64,000 nucleotides of DNA from Takashimella koratensis (Eukaryota > Basidiomycota > Tremellomycetes > Trichosporonales > Tetragoniomycetaceae), in NCBI GenBank assembly GCA_003116875.1, contig BCKT01000010.1, forward strand, positions 967,342 to 1,031,341. The letters run 5' to 3'. Position numbers and translations under genes: made by a program. Positions 23,543 to 35,202 of the stretch are shown piece by piece; the stretch's first letter is position 1, and each line of letters opens with the position of its first letter. Under the pieces are notes generated by a model. The model was not told where the DNA came from. It searched no databases and saw only the letters and a program-made list of their open reading frames with translations.

Positions 23543-26297
23543 ATGGATATCGACAAGATGTTCAACCTCCCTTCCAGCTCCTCGGCTGGTGGGACGAAGC
23601 GCAAGCTCCCCAACGCTCCTACTGCCGGTAAGCTACACCGCCCCCTCCGTCCACCCTCTCCACCACATCTTGTCAACGTCAATCAGCCTCATAGTAAATA
23701 TAACTAATGCCTCTTTCTCAATCCCTTAGACATGTTGAAAAAGTTCAAGCAATCGACAGAATCGGACGGAGGAATGGCTCCACCACCCGTACCGATGCCA
23801 AGTAATGGGTCGTCCCGGCGAGCAGAGGTGCGGGACGAGGAGGAAGAGGAAGAGGAGATGTCTGCTCTAGGTGAGCCCAGATCGTATTCAAACCTGCGCA
23901 GTCCCAGCACGATGATCTGACATATCCTTGGAACAGGCCAGGATGAGAGCGTTGGGGATGATGACGATGAGGGCCGGTTCTTTGGCGGCGGGTTGAACAG
24001 GGAACAAAATGTGAGCTCAAGTTTAGTGCAAATGAGCAGACATAAAGTGTCAAAGCTGAACCGGCGTTTTAGGACATCTTGGACATCTTTGATAAAGCCG
24101 GAGACGATGAGGAGGATGGAGAGGCGAGCCTCACACTTCCGGCGCTACGAAGACAGCTTACTCGGTTTGAACGAGTAGTCGCGCGTAATGCCGAGCAGCG
24201 AGGAAAGTTTCCCGACGACCCATCACGGTACGCGCTTCTCCCATCTCACTCGACCCTCGCCTTCTTCATCTACTCATCACTTCACTCTCTCTCTCACATA
24301 CCCTTCCGCTGATCATCTCATCTACTCCAGGTTTATCGAATCAGAGTCCGACCTCGACGCAGCAATCAAGAAATTCCTACCTCTGACGCAAAACCCGGCT
24401 GCCTACTATCCCGAGCTCGTCACCTCGGGGTCCGTCACCCTCCTCGCGGGTCTGTTGAGCCACGAGAACACGGATATCGCCATTGACGCAATCGAGGTGT
24501 TGCAGGAGTTGACCGACGAGGATGTGGGTGCTGAAGTGGATGACCTGGAAGCTGCAGATGGGGAGGACGAGGCTGCTGAGGAGGAGCGGTTGGCAAAGAC
24601 CCGGTTGGTTCTGGCTCAATTGGTCGACTCTCTCGTGAGTGCTCAAGTCTTTACTGTAAGGCAAGGGTCTTTTATGCTCATTGTCCCCCTTGCCAATCAC
24701 AGCTGGAAAACTCCATCTTTGAGCTACTCGTATCCAACCTCGAGCGCCTGGACGAGTCCGAGGAGGCCGATCGACAAGGTGTCTTCCAAGCTCTCGGCGT
24801 GTTCGAGAACCTCTTGTCGTTCATGCCCCCACTTGCTGAACAAATCTCCTCATCGACCACATTAATCCCCTGGCTGTTGAACCGTATCAAGCGGAAAGAG
24901 CAAGATAGTAACAAGCAGTACGCTTCAGAGATCCTCGCTATCCTCTTGCAAGATAGCAACGAGGTCGTCACCCAGGTTCTCGAGTTGCAAGGTATGGACG
25001 CTTTGCTCATGGCTCTCTCGGTGAGTTTTGGCAACTGTTGGTGTGGATGAATAACGGAGTAGGAGCTGACTCCACGTGCGTGGCTATAGCAATATCGCAA
25101 AAAGGACCCGCTGGACAGCGAGGAGCTTGAATTTATGGAAAACTTGTTCAACTGCCTGTGCGCGTTACTCGCCGTACCCGAAGGGAAACAAGCATTCCTC
25201 GAAGCCGAGGGCGTGGAACTTATGGTGATTATGATGAAGTAAGTCACGATTCACACTATCGCGTCCAGTCGCTGACGACACTACTCAGAGAGAAACTCCT
25301 TGCTCGGTCGCGATCGATCAAAGTGTTGGATTTCGCTATGCAGACAGACGACGGAGTAGCCAACTGTGAACGATTCGTTGAGATGCTTGGGTTCAAAACT
25401 TTTTTCCCTGCGTTCATGGGCCGAGTAAGTTGTGCCTATGTTTAGTCCATCCAAGGACAGCGCTGACATCCGGTCCAGGGCGAGAGCAAGAGTAGGAAGT
25501 TGAAAATGGGGACAGTCCCAGCTTCGGAAGACGAAGAACACCTGCTCGGTATCCTGGTTAGCTTATTCACCAACCTCGCGTCGGATACGCCACCGCGGAT
25601 CCGACTGATCGCCAAGTTTGTCGAATCGAATTACGAGAAAGTGGATAGGTTGTTGGAGATGCGAGATGCTGCTGAGAATCGGTTACGGCCTGTTGAGCGG
25701 CAGATTGCCGAGGAGCGCGAGGTGAATCTGACGAGCGATACTCAATAAAATTTGGCTGCATGCTGACGAGAGGACAGATTATGAAGGAGAACGAGGACGA
25801 GATAGACGAGGAGCAGGAGGATGAATGGTACCTCCGACGCATGGATGCAGGCCTCTCGGCGCTGCAGAATGCAGACTACGTGCTGGCATGGGTCGCGATG
25901 GAAGATGACGGGGTGAGTTGATGTGACCATGACCTGGCGGCGGGGGAGAGCAGGGCAGGGAGAATGACGAATGGAGGAATACTCGAGTAGAAGGCTGATT
26001 TAGAGGTTCTACCTACAGGCCATGACCCACGCTCGACTGATCTTGGCAAGGAAGAGCCAGACGTACCGTGACGTTGTCAGGGTTCTAACAGGTAAATCAG
26101 CATCTCCTCGTATTCGGCGGTCCAGCGCGCCGTGCTGTATCATTTAAGATTGAGCTGATATCTGTCTTCCACCCACAGAGTTTGGCGAGCACATTGGCGA
26201 CGACGAGGACGAGGAAGAAGAAGAGGGAGAGGAAGGTGCGCCAGGCAACTTGCAGAAAATGGTCGTGGGCCAGCTCATCTCATTCCTCTCTGCATAA
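23543..26297 (+). CDS. CTNNBL1: CTNNBL1 (beta-catenin-like protein 1), spliceosome-associated ARM protein
   Basis: An armadillo-repeat protein bound to the Prp19/CDC5L part of the spliceosome. It starts MDIDKMFNLPSSSSAGG, with a basic KRK patch typical of the family. It continues with DMLKKFKQ, an acidic run (EEEEEEE), and DILDIFDKAGDDEEDGEAS before the LPALRRQLTRFERVVARNAE helix. The ARM region holds PAAYYPELVTSGSVTLLAGL, LSHENTDIAIDAIEVLQELT, DEDVGAE, then LLNRIKRKEQDSNKQYASEI and LLQDSNEVVTQVLELQGMDA. The C-terminal exons carry LQNADYVLAWVAMEDDG, then a Glu/Asp-rich stretch, and end at QLISFLSA. Exon 1 is 23543-23627 and exon 2 starts at 23730. The gene converges with the RRN6-like gene, 203 bp away. 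Confidence 0.95.
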
Positions 26298-26500
26298 AAC
26301 TCAAGTGGGCAAAGAAAGATTACAATACAATGCATAATGTCTATGTTATAGTTTGAGGCGTACATCTCAAGATGCAAGAAGACTCGAGACAGCAGACTGA
26401 TCCCTAGGGACTTTAAACATGTTACAACAAAGTGACTTTGACGTGCTTGACGTATCATGCTGCCATGATGCAACCCTTTGCTTCAGATATTCGTGCACAT

Positions 26501-29500
26501 TCAGAACCCGCCTAGGCGTTTCTTCCCTGCCTTCTTCTTAACGCGCACTTCACCCTCTGGCCGACCGCCATACGGTCCCCTCTCCGTCTGTGTCTGCGGA
26601 AACGGTACTGGACTCGGTGGTCCAAACGTATCAAACCCTCCACCCCCTCCCGCTCCACTTGCTCCGCCACCGCCTTGGGCCCCCTGCGACCCGCCCACCG
26701 CGCCCACTGAGGGATACACAAACGGATACGGCTCCCACCCCCTCTCTGCCGGCATGACAGTCGGGATCGGTGAGCTTGCGACGATATGAGAGCCGCTCGT
26801 CGTTCGGACGTGAGGGACGGGGGAAGCCTGTCTCGATGTCGGTCGGCTCGATGGCGAGCCTCGGCGGTTCGGGCTACCTGCTGCTTTCGAACCGGGGAGG
26901 GAACGGATAACACGGGGAGTCGGCGCAGAGGCGGGAACTGCTGTGACTGTTGTGCTTGAGGCTGCTGTACGTGGTTCGGTCGCAGCTGGATCCTCGGTCT
27001 CAGAAGGATCGCCCGGAGGGGGTCGCCAGCGATACGTCCGCGGGTCCTCGCCGACTTTCCACTCATCCAACAACCGCCTGACACCGCTTTCGACCTCGTC
27101 CTCAAATCTTCGGCTTGAAACTGCAACTCCCTTGTTCGGGCGAAGAACGTGGAACAGAACCTCGCTGCTCTTGGTAGCCCCCGCGCCAAGGGTCAGTTGA
27201 CTTGCAGCCTGTGCGACCGATTCGTCTACATCTTCACCACTCTCAACGGCGTCGACCTTAGGGTTCATCCAATCCGACAGTCCGTCGGTGTGCACCACTG
27301 TCGTAGCTAATCGAATATCCGCCTCTAGTCGAGACAAGTTATCCCTTTGAACCGAGGTATCCTTCTTTGTGAACCCTCGGGTTTGCCGGTTCTCCGTGGT
27401 GAACATAGCCAGTGCTGCGACGTTGCCTCGTGTAACGTCCGTTTCGACATTTGTTGTGTATCCGAACGACGCAAGGCCGGTGATGAAGGCCCGCATGTCT
27501 TCGAGGGCCCCCTCGGCGGCATTGAAGGCGGGCAAGAGGCGCAGCGCGCTTGATCGAGGATCCTTTGGTGGGCCTAGGATCGCGTCTCGGGCGAGGTCGG
27601 CACTGCAGGGTTTATCGTTAGCATCGGACTCAGGAAGCACAATGCAAGAGCTGATCGACATACGCTGTTAGGAATGACTCGAGGGGAGCGTCCATCTCCC
27701 GCAGATGATGCTGAAAAACGCTTGCGTCCAACTGTACTTCGTGGTTCATGGCCTTGTTGATCTCTACCGTTGACGTCAGACGAATGCTTCTTTCCTCACG
27801 TACCTAACCAAGCCCATCTGGCATTATACACCTTCCTCCTCGTCTTCGCTTTCTCCGAACCTTCATTCCCTGATCCCACCTTTCCTGCACTCGACTGACT
27901 CGCTTTCACATTCTTAAGCGTTAGGTGTCTGTACCCTATTGGAAACGTTTGCCGCGTCTTCATCGTCGTCGAGACTAGCGCACCATCAGGCCTCATACCA
28001 ATGAGGACTAGGGGCCGTCGCTTGGATGTTGAACTCTTCGCAATGGCGACAAAGTCGAAGTGTTCGGTTATGTCTTCGGGGTCGTCCGGGTCCGCCGGAT
28101 CAGAGAAGGGAATAAGGTAAGGTTGACGCCTGAGTCGACCAGGTGCAGCGGTGTCGACATGGAAGGCGATCATCGCAGTTCGTTTTAGAGACGAGAGAAA
28201 CACGACTTCTGTAAGTATATATTTGATCAGCTCATATTACGCCGTGGAGGAAATACACGCACCATCCGACTCTGTCTCGAGGACGTAGATCTCGATGTGG
28301 TCTTGGTGACTATACGGTATCCCGTGCTCGTATCGTAAAACAGTGGGAGATGTCGGGATCGTTTCGTCTATCCAGAACACCTGTTTGTTGGTAGTCAAAC
28401 AAGTGAGTGTTGCACCCCGCGCGTAAGCGGATTTGTCAATCGATGTGAAGAACTGTTCAGTCGATCCAAGCTGTAGGATAGTAAATGGCTCTCTTGAGTC
28501 GTCCTTATACCAGTCAGTCATGTACCGTAGCGTTACTCACCTCGATATCGAGAATCACAGCCTCGGTGAGGGACATGACGATCACCGTGCCGGGGCGCGT
28601 ACCAAATGCGACTCTATGGAACGGGTTTGGAGACGATGACACTGCGCCTCGTACCTTACGCCTACAATGGATCAGCCAGTTTCTAGAAGCTCTACTCACA
28701 GCTGCATTGTCGGGATCAGGGCTCCGTCCCACTCCAACCGCAACTTCTCCTCCCACCACAACCACACACCTCCTCCCTCATCAACAATGATCGCTCGCGC
28801 CCAGCTCTTCGGGTCGAGGGCTATATCAATGTGTCGTCGCCCCTCGGTATCGTCTGTCGAGAGCTTGCCGATGAAAGCGACTTCGGCGGGAGAGGCAGAC
28901 GTCGGTGGCGTGTAGGTGTGATTAGGAATGACGCGGTAGATGTGGGTGGAGGATTGGAGGCGGACCAATAAGGCGGTCGCGTTGTCTGAGGACATCAGCA
29001 CGCGACACAAGTACCGATTAATAGAGAGAGCTTTAGGAAGAGACACGCACAGTCGAGTCGGTGCATGCTGACAAAGTCAGACGACTGTATTTGCAGGATC
29101 GGCGTGTCGAATCGTGCAACAGGTTTGGGATTCGGGACGTGTCGTTCCAGCCCATGACCTTTAGACCTCGCGTTGCTCTTTGGCAAGAAAGGTGATACAC
29201 CTTGACATCATTAGCTGGCTGATTCATCTCCTGTCGGTCTACGTACAGAGCTCGTTGGCGTCTTCACCGGCCGGGAAACAGACTAAAGTCCGCGCGAGCC
29301 TCGCTTGAGGGTTCCGAATCACCGCGAGTCGGCGACCTAGAAATGCGTCCCGAGAGGTATTGATGATCTCATGATATGATCGACTGATCTCTTCAGTTGC
29401 AAGGTCGACAACGACGTCAACGTCCCAGTCGTTGCGAAGGTCCTCAAGCTCGGGGATGTATCGATGCTGCCGAGTTGTAGTCGAGAACAGTCAGCGGATC

Positions 29501-30070
29501 GCCTTTGCCTGATTGCGGGTGGAGGGGCGAACGTAAGAGGAAGTATTCTGCCATCAACTCACTGCAGATGCGATCAAGGCTCTCAGTGACGCTTGGGGAG
29601 GTGGAGCTGGTGGGGTCCGAGACGGAGGGAACAACATCTCTGACGGCTTGTCCAGAGAGTACTCTCCTAAAATTTATTAGCTTACCAGACCGCACGGGAC
29701 AAGCACAACACTCGTTCCAGCCGGATCACAGCTCATCATCACCTCCCATGGAGTCGTCTTTGCTCTTACACTCACGCTTGGTCTTCTGCTTGTCGACCCA
29801 CACCCATGTCCACAGATCCCTGCCTCGTCCTCTTTGACTCTGGAGCCTGGCCGCGCCCGGCCTGCCTATATCCAGCAACGGCCCTCGACTCACCCCCTCC
29901 GCCGATCCCTGCCCCGACCCAGATGCAGGGTACTGGCTACTGGGCTCATTTTTCAGCTCGTAGCTGTCGTGGCCAAGCTCGTGTGTGGACAGATGCGATG
30001 ATAGGTCAGGGAGTCGTCGCGCCCGAGAGCGCGAGATGTTCAGGCGGTCAACCGAGGGTGGGAAGGACAT
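26501..30070 (-). CDS. RRN6-like RNA polymerase I initiation factor (TAF1C family)
   Basis: Core factor subunit that helps recruit Pol I to rDNA promoters. It starts MSFPPSVDRLNISRSRARRL. The middle is a divergent beta-propeller: LVRLQSSTHIYRVIPNHTY, then DIALDPKSWARAIIVDEGGG, VWLWWEE, and ATLTCLTTNKQVFWIDE followed by an L-R-Y-E-H-G block, a pattern of the Rrn6/TAF1C family. The long C-terminal tail is Pro/Gly/Ser-rich and ends KKKAGKKRLGGF, the Lys-rich GGF end seen in Rrn6 proteins. Exon 1 is 30070-29776 (phase 1). Exon 2 begins after a TTTTAG acceptor near 29668 and reads REYSLDKPSEMLFPPSR, a different frame from the longest open frame there. Later exons contain HRYIPELEDLRNDWDVDV and RNPQARLARTLVCFPAGED. 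Splice details in the middle are only partly resolved. Confidence 0.78.
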
Positions 30071-30386
30071 GTTGAGGACGGAGGCATGGTTCGGAACGGT
30101 TTGAGTGAAATGGGAGTTGTTTGGGGGTGACTGATGTGCTGGTAGAGTTTGCCTGTCAAGTAGAGAGGGGATGGATGGGTGAAGGTGAAATGCGACGGTG
30201 ACGATGAAATTCTCTCGTCAACATGTTGAAATCAGGCACGGCCGGCCGGTCACCGCAACAGTCATCCAAGGCGACACCCAGACCTTTCCATGTCGACGCA
30301 GACACTATAATCCCTGCTCATACACTAGCAAACACAATGCATGGGATACAGACTCATTCTTGCATTCCTATAATCTTGGCTTTTTC

Positions 30387-31472
30387 TCAAATGCGGCCCG
30401 CGCGCCTCATCCCATCCTATCCCACGCGTCCTCGTCTTCCGCGCTGAGCTGATCGCGGCCTGCGTTGTTCACAATGTTGAGCGGCTGGCGCGGGGGTGTC
30501 ACATCCCCTTCATCCTGGAAGATCGGCTCGTACCGTCCTGACGACGTGTGACCTCCTCCTCCAGAACCACCGACGAGCGTCCGCCGCCCACCGCCAGCGA
30601 GGTGCCGCTCCGCAATGGCCTCGTCGTCGTCCAGGTCGAGGTCGAGGTCGATCGCTGCCGCTTGCGCATTGCTCAGATCGATCGGTTTCGGCGGGTTCAG
30701 CAGAGAGTGGCCAGATCTAGGACTGTCAGTCGTGAAGAACAGAGGATTGGATGAAGAAAGGGAAGGGCTTACCGTCGTAGGATGTTGCCAAGACGCAGGA
30801 ATTGGACAGCGTTGCGGATGACCAATAGGGTCATGTCGAGTACTTCTTCCTCTGCTCGACGTCAGCAGTACTTCACAGATACTCAGACCAGAGTCACTAT
30901 CGAGGGTCTACTCACGTCGTGTCCCCTCGGCGCAGGGGTTGACAAAAACGAGCAAAAGCGTCACGGTGCAGAATAGCACCAGCGCGAGGTCGATCACGTT
31001 GAGCAACGTCATGGGGTATTTCTGCACGTCTGAGCAACCATCCCAGCACCTTCACCTTTGATCGTGCTCACCTTGCCGTACGCGGTCCATCTTGTCGATA
31101 CTTCAAGCACCATCATGACGTTGACAACAACCTCGAGGACATGCCAAGCCAACGGCGGGCACTCGTGCTTATCTATCCACCCATCAGCCCATGCCCCACC
31201 TCCATCCACAAGTACTCACGCGTCGCGATTAGGCTCAAGACCACCGTCGTCAGACTCAAGCTCATCATGACGAAGTAGAAAAGGATGTAGTATCGGCTGA
31301 AGATGATGCGATTGGCGACACCGCGGAGTTGCTCGCTTGCCGGCAGGTGATACTGTGACCTCGACGGTGCAGCGGTGAACGCCGCCCGCGCATGGGAACC
31401 AGCTTGTTCATCCTCGTCCAGGTCAAAATCGGCTGCGGTGAGGTTCTGCGCTTCAGGATCGCGGGTGGACAT
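30387..31472 (-). CDS. Four-helix membrane protein with voltage-sensor-like features
   Basis: Exons join to a protein of roughly 240 residues. A soluble acidic N-terminus (MSTRDPEAQNLTAADFDLDE) is followed by four hydrophobic segments. These are: YYILFYFVMMSLSLTTVVLS; HVLEVVVNVMMVLEVSTRW; TLLNVIDLALVLFCTVTLLL; and LDMTLLVIRNAVQFLRLGN ending ILRR. Acidic residues in helix 2, an N-x-x-D in helix 3 and spaced Arg in helix 4 resemble S2, S3 and S4 of a voltage-sensor domain, with no pore module after it. The tail is Gly/Asp-rich and ends in RMRRAGRI. It could be a fungal proton-channel-like or sensor-only protein, or a generic fungal membrane protein. An in-frame ATG about 31 codons upstream gives a less likely start. 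Confidence 0.7.
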
Positions 31473-31659
31473 GGTCTGCAGCAGTGGGAAACGATGTGGA
31501 CGAGCAATGTGACGTGTGAAAGGGAAGAGGGTGGGCAGCTGCGACACACAAGATGAAAGGTTCTGCATCGGGCAATGGGAGAAAAGACCGAGACCGACGA
31601 TGCATCAGGTGTAAAGCCAATCATATATATTACACCTGTCAACTAAAGAACAATGCTGA

Positions 31660-31754
31660 TCTTGTGTAGTACAACGGTTAGTATATTTCGTTTTCAGGAT
31701 TACTTGATTGTCACTGTTTCCGAGAAGACCGGGGTTCGATTCCCCGCACGAGAA
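31660..31754 (+). tRNA. tRNA-Glu(TTC) with ~23-nt intron
   Basis: The acceptor stem TCTTGTG pairs with CACGAGA. The D arm is present (GGTTAG loop). The anticodon stem TTTCG pairs with CGAGA, with mature loop TTTTCAC and anticodon TTC. A ~23-base intron follows position 37, the canonical site. The T arm is CCGGGGTTCGATTCCCCG. A TTTTT Pol III terminator follows at about 31756-31760. Confidence 0.93.
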
Positions 31755-31945
31755 CTTTTTGCCTCCGGACAGTCTGCAAAGACTTCCTGTTGCGGATCCT
31801 TCCAACGTACTTATACTAGCAGCATTATCAGTCTGGTGCAAGCTTTGCTACCACACTCCTCCATGCCCGGGTTATGGCCAGGTTTCACCTGCATTGATAT
31901 TGTGCAAAAAATCAGGCCGAAACACAACAAAACAAAAAGAGAACG

Positions 31946-32032
31946 AGTTTCAGATGGGGATCGAACCCATGACCTAGAGATCAAAGCAACTGAATTGCAA
32001 TCTCTCGCCGACTACCACTGTGCTACTGAAAC
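31946..32032 (-). tRNA. tRNA-Cys(GCA) with ~13-nt intron
   Basis: On the minus strand the acceptor stem GTTTCAG pairs with CTGAAAC. The anticodon stem AGAGA pairs with TCTCT around mature loop TTGCAAA, giving anticodon GCA. A ~13-base intron follows position 37. The T arm is ATGGGTTCGATCCCCAT. A TTTTT terminator lies downstream on this strand (plus 31935-31939). Confidence 0.92.
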
Positions 32033-32590
32033 AACCGGACGTAAATGTCGTTCGGTCAGTCCGAACGCATCCTGTATAAAGCCTCCAAAGGGGGAGCCTC
32101 CTCTGAATGATCCCTGTGGGCGGACCTGTTGCTCGGCGCCAATGGGTGTGAACGTTGCCCTCGGTGCAATGGATCAAACGTGCTGGTAATGAAGCAGCCG
32201 TGGTCTGAGCAACTGTCGCCGTGCTCGTCGAGAACCGTGTCAGATTCCATCACCGATTCCGACATCACGGACTCCATTTCAGGGAAGCGCCCGGGAAAGC
32301 GGAATCATGAATCGAAGCTTATCTATGAAATGGGGGAATCAAGCACCTTGCGCACGAGCGAGCAAGCGCCGATCGTCAACGGCCGGTTGCAAGCCGTGGC
32401 TCAGGGCTTGGCGGCTGCGGAAGTTGTCCTCCCCCAGGTGACTCAAGTGGGCAGCTGACTGCCAGAGAAACCGGGTAAATCGCTAACTACGAGTGGAGGC
32501 TTATCGCGTGATCCAAGGACGCTTCACTTCCCCCACTTTCGTCGCATTATCCCCCAAACGTCTCCTTAGCCCTGTCCACACTACTCAGCC
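32033..32590. promoter_or_regulatory. Upstream region of the Zn2Cys6 regulator gene
   Basis: About 560 bases between tRNA-Cys and the regulator start. A frame near 32129-32458 has no recognisable domain and is not called. The stretch probably holds the promoter and leader of the regulator. Confidence 0.4.
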
Positions 32591-35036
32591 ATGCACAAGT
32601 CGGGGAAGGCGAAGAAGCCGCTGTCGTGTAAGTCAACGCGTGCAAACTGGTTTACTGATGCACGCTTTTCAGGCGGTGAATGCAGACGACTCAAGCTCAA
32701 GTGCGAGCTTGTTTTCCCGTGTGCGCATTGTGTCAAGCGAGGACTTGCTAGGTGGGTGGCAACAGTCGCATATGATCTCGCCGGCGCAGCTTAACGCGTG
32801 GTACAGTATCTGCCCCGATGGAGAGCTCGTGAACGGGTCACGTCGTGTGTAAGTGCGCCTACTACTTCCCAAGTCGGTGTAAGCTCACGTCCTGCAGCAA
32901 GATCCTGGCAAGCACCGAGGTGGGTCTCCGCTTCGCGACGACCTAGCAGCAGCTGACGGCGTGCAGGATCTACATAAGAAGATTGCCGCCCTAGAGGAAG
33001 CACTGAAGGCTGCGACTTCTCCAGACCATCCATTACTGAATGGCGCGCTCTATGCCAATCGGGAAGAGGTTCAAAACCGTCACACGACCAGCTCATCCCC
33101 ATCCACGAGCACCCCTCGGCCACAGGATCACCTCTCGTCGTCACTGAGTTTCAACCAATTGACTCTAGGTGGTGATCCTCACGTGTCGAGGTACTATGGA
33201 GCCGCAAGCAGTGTTTACCTCTCGGTGAGTTGAGAGCCAGGCCTGCTGAGCTGAGACGAATAACAGAAGCGCGAGTTGCCTTCTCCCGTGGGCTCTCAAT
33301 CACCTCCTTCCAAGCTACCATCACATCCTAGCTCTCCCCTCCACTTCACCGACTTTTTCGCGGGCTCTCCTAGCCGCGACAGTCACGAAGACCTCGCCGA
33401 TTTGCTCAGGCGGTATCTACCGACCGAAGAGGTAGCACGAGCCCTTGCCGACATTTATTTTGAGGTGAGCCATAACGGGAGGGTCTGAACCTAACCTCCA
33501 GACCGTCGCGCTGTACTCGCAGATCGTCCAGCGTTCCGAGTGGGAGCGATACTTCTGGCCGCACGCTTTTGGAGATCGTTCTCGAATCTCATCCAAACCC
33601 CAAAACGTGGCCGTTGTCTTTTTCGTCCTCTCCCTCGGGGCGCTCATGGACCTCACCAAACCCCCACACAACGAGACCGCTCGGGAGCTCTTCGCTGCAG
33701 CTCGAGCCTGCCTCTGCCTCGACACATCTCACTCGTTGACCTTTGTCCGATGTATCTATCTATCAGGCGTCTACTTGGTGAACGGGGGAAGCGACACGTC
33801 CCAACAAGACGCGTTCTGGCCGCTGTTGCGCATGGGAATGGGAGTTGTTGAGTCCCTTGGGTTGCACCGAGACGGTAGTAATTGGAACCTGGACGAGGAG
33901 CACGCCATGGAGCGTAGGAACATCTTTTGGGAGATTCACAACTGGGATGTAAGACACGGACCGTTAAGCTCTCGCTGATTCCAGGTGTTACAAAGTAGTG
34001 GTCTCGGGAGATCCGCTTGTATCCCCGACTACGCTATCGATTGTATCGTGCCAGAGGGCGATCACGAGACCGTCTTCCACTACAGGTCTTACGCCTTGAC
34101 GAAGATTCAATCGCGTATCAACGAGCTGCTTGTCCGGATCCGACCTACCACTTACTCCGAGGTTTGCGAGATCGACCAAGCGCTGGCCGACTTCCAGCGC
34201 GACCTCCCCCGACACTTATCGCCAACTGTAACTCCTTCACTACTCGACCTCACGGACAAGTCTAGAAGAAAAGAGGCATTCCAACGGACCATGTTGCTGC
34301 TCTACATCAATGAAGCTCGATTAACCTTGCATCGTGGGTGGTTTGTACGGATACTCAAGGAGTTTCCAGAAGAACCCCTGGCTAGCTCTCACAAGCAGTC
34401 GTATCTTGCCTGTCTTGAGGCTTGTCGCGCGATCGTCGCGCTGGTCCGCAACATGCTGGTATTGCAAGGGCAGTTGCTCCAACGGCGGTGGCACTTTTTC
34501 TTTCACCTATTTTCGGCGTGCGTCTGTTTGGCGGCCTCGGCGATTCGCGCACCTGGTTCGTCATTAGCACGCGCCGTCTTGTCTGAGCTCGACGCTGGGG
34601 TCTCATTGTTCAGAATGACAGATAGGGAGGAACTTGTGGGTTCATATTTGCGCAAACATTGCTGACGTCTAGGTGACCCTGGAGCGACTACGACGGAAAG
34701 CAGTTCAGGCCATCGATGCAGGTCGGCCTTCCTTTGACGCATCCGGCGAGGCAGAAGATCTCGACTTAGTGGGAGCCCGGACCGTACTTAAGCGACTACA
34801 CGACCCTCGAGCGACCGAGACGCCTATACTGTCGTCCCAGCCAACTCTTAGCTTTGACAACTTCCAAAACGCCGATCCCGACGCCTTTAGTGCAATTCCT
34901 CCCATGATGGATGGTGACCAAGTACTGAACGCAGCGACACTGGATTGGAGTGACTTTGATATGGAAGCGGTATGTTAAGAGATTGCTTTGCTGATGCTGA
35001 CAGTGTCAGTTTATGAAAGAGCTTGGTGCAGCTTGA
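32591..35036 (+). CDS. Zn2Cys6 fungal transcription factor with Fungal_trans domain
   Basis: Likely regulator of the adjoining cluster. The binuclear zinc cluster is assembled over three exons as CGECRRLKLKCELVFPCAHC followed by VKRGLA and S-I-C-P-D; all six cysteines are present. A short coiled-coil linker (DLHKKIAALEEALKAAT) follows. The middle homology region has LSLGALMDLTKPPHNETARE, YLVNGGSDTSQQDAFWPLLR, MGMGVVESLGLHRDGSNWNL, and EERRNIFWE-like ERRNIFWEIHNWD. The C-terminal activation region is acidic. An alternative last intron (donor GTATGT near 34970, acceptor TCAG at 35009) ends the protein in MEAFMKELGAA, which suits the family. Retention instead ends it at MEAVC. The first exon donor is GTAAGT after 32628. 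Confidence 0.9.
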
Positions 35037-35202
35037 GACTGAGATTCATTCACGACAACGAGTAAAACGAACAACTTTGTACGAAACATTTATGAACCTT
35101 TCCATCGAGAAGACTTGCGCCAACGAACAATCCAATCCAATAAAAACTCACTCCATGACACTCTGTCAAAGCCAGTCAGACCGATCAAATGTGGGAAGCA
35201 GA

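Noticed and set aside
25567..25842. Minus-strand frame within CTNNBL1
   Set aside because: Shadow of a conserved plus-strand exon.
31653..32189. Plus-strand open frame spanning the two tRNAs
   Set aside because: It overlaps two well-formed tRNA genes and their introns, so it is accidental.
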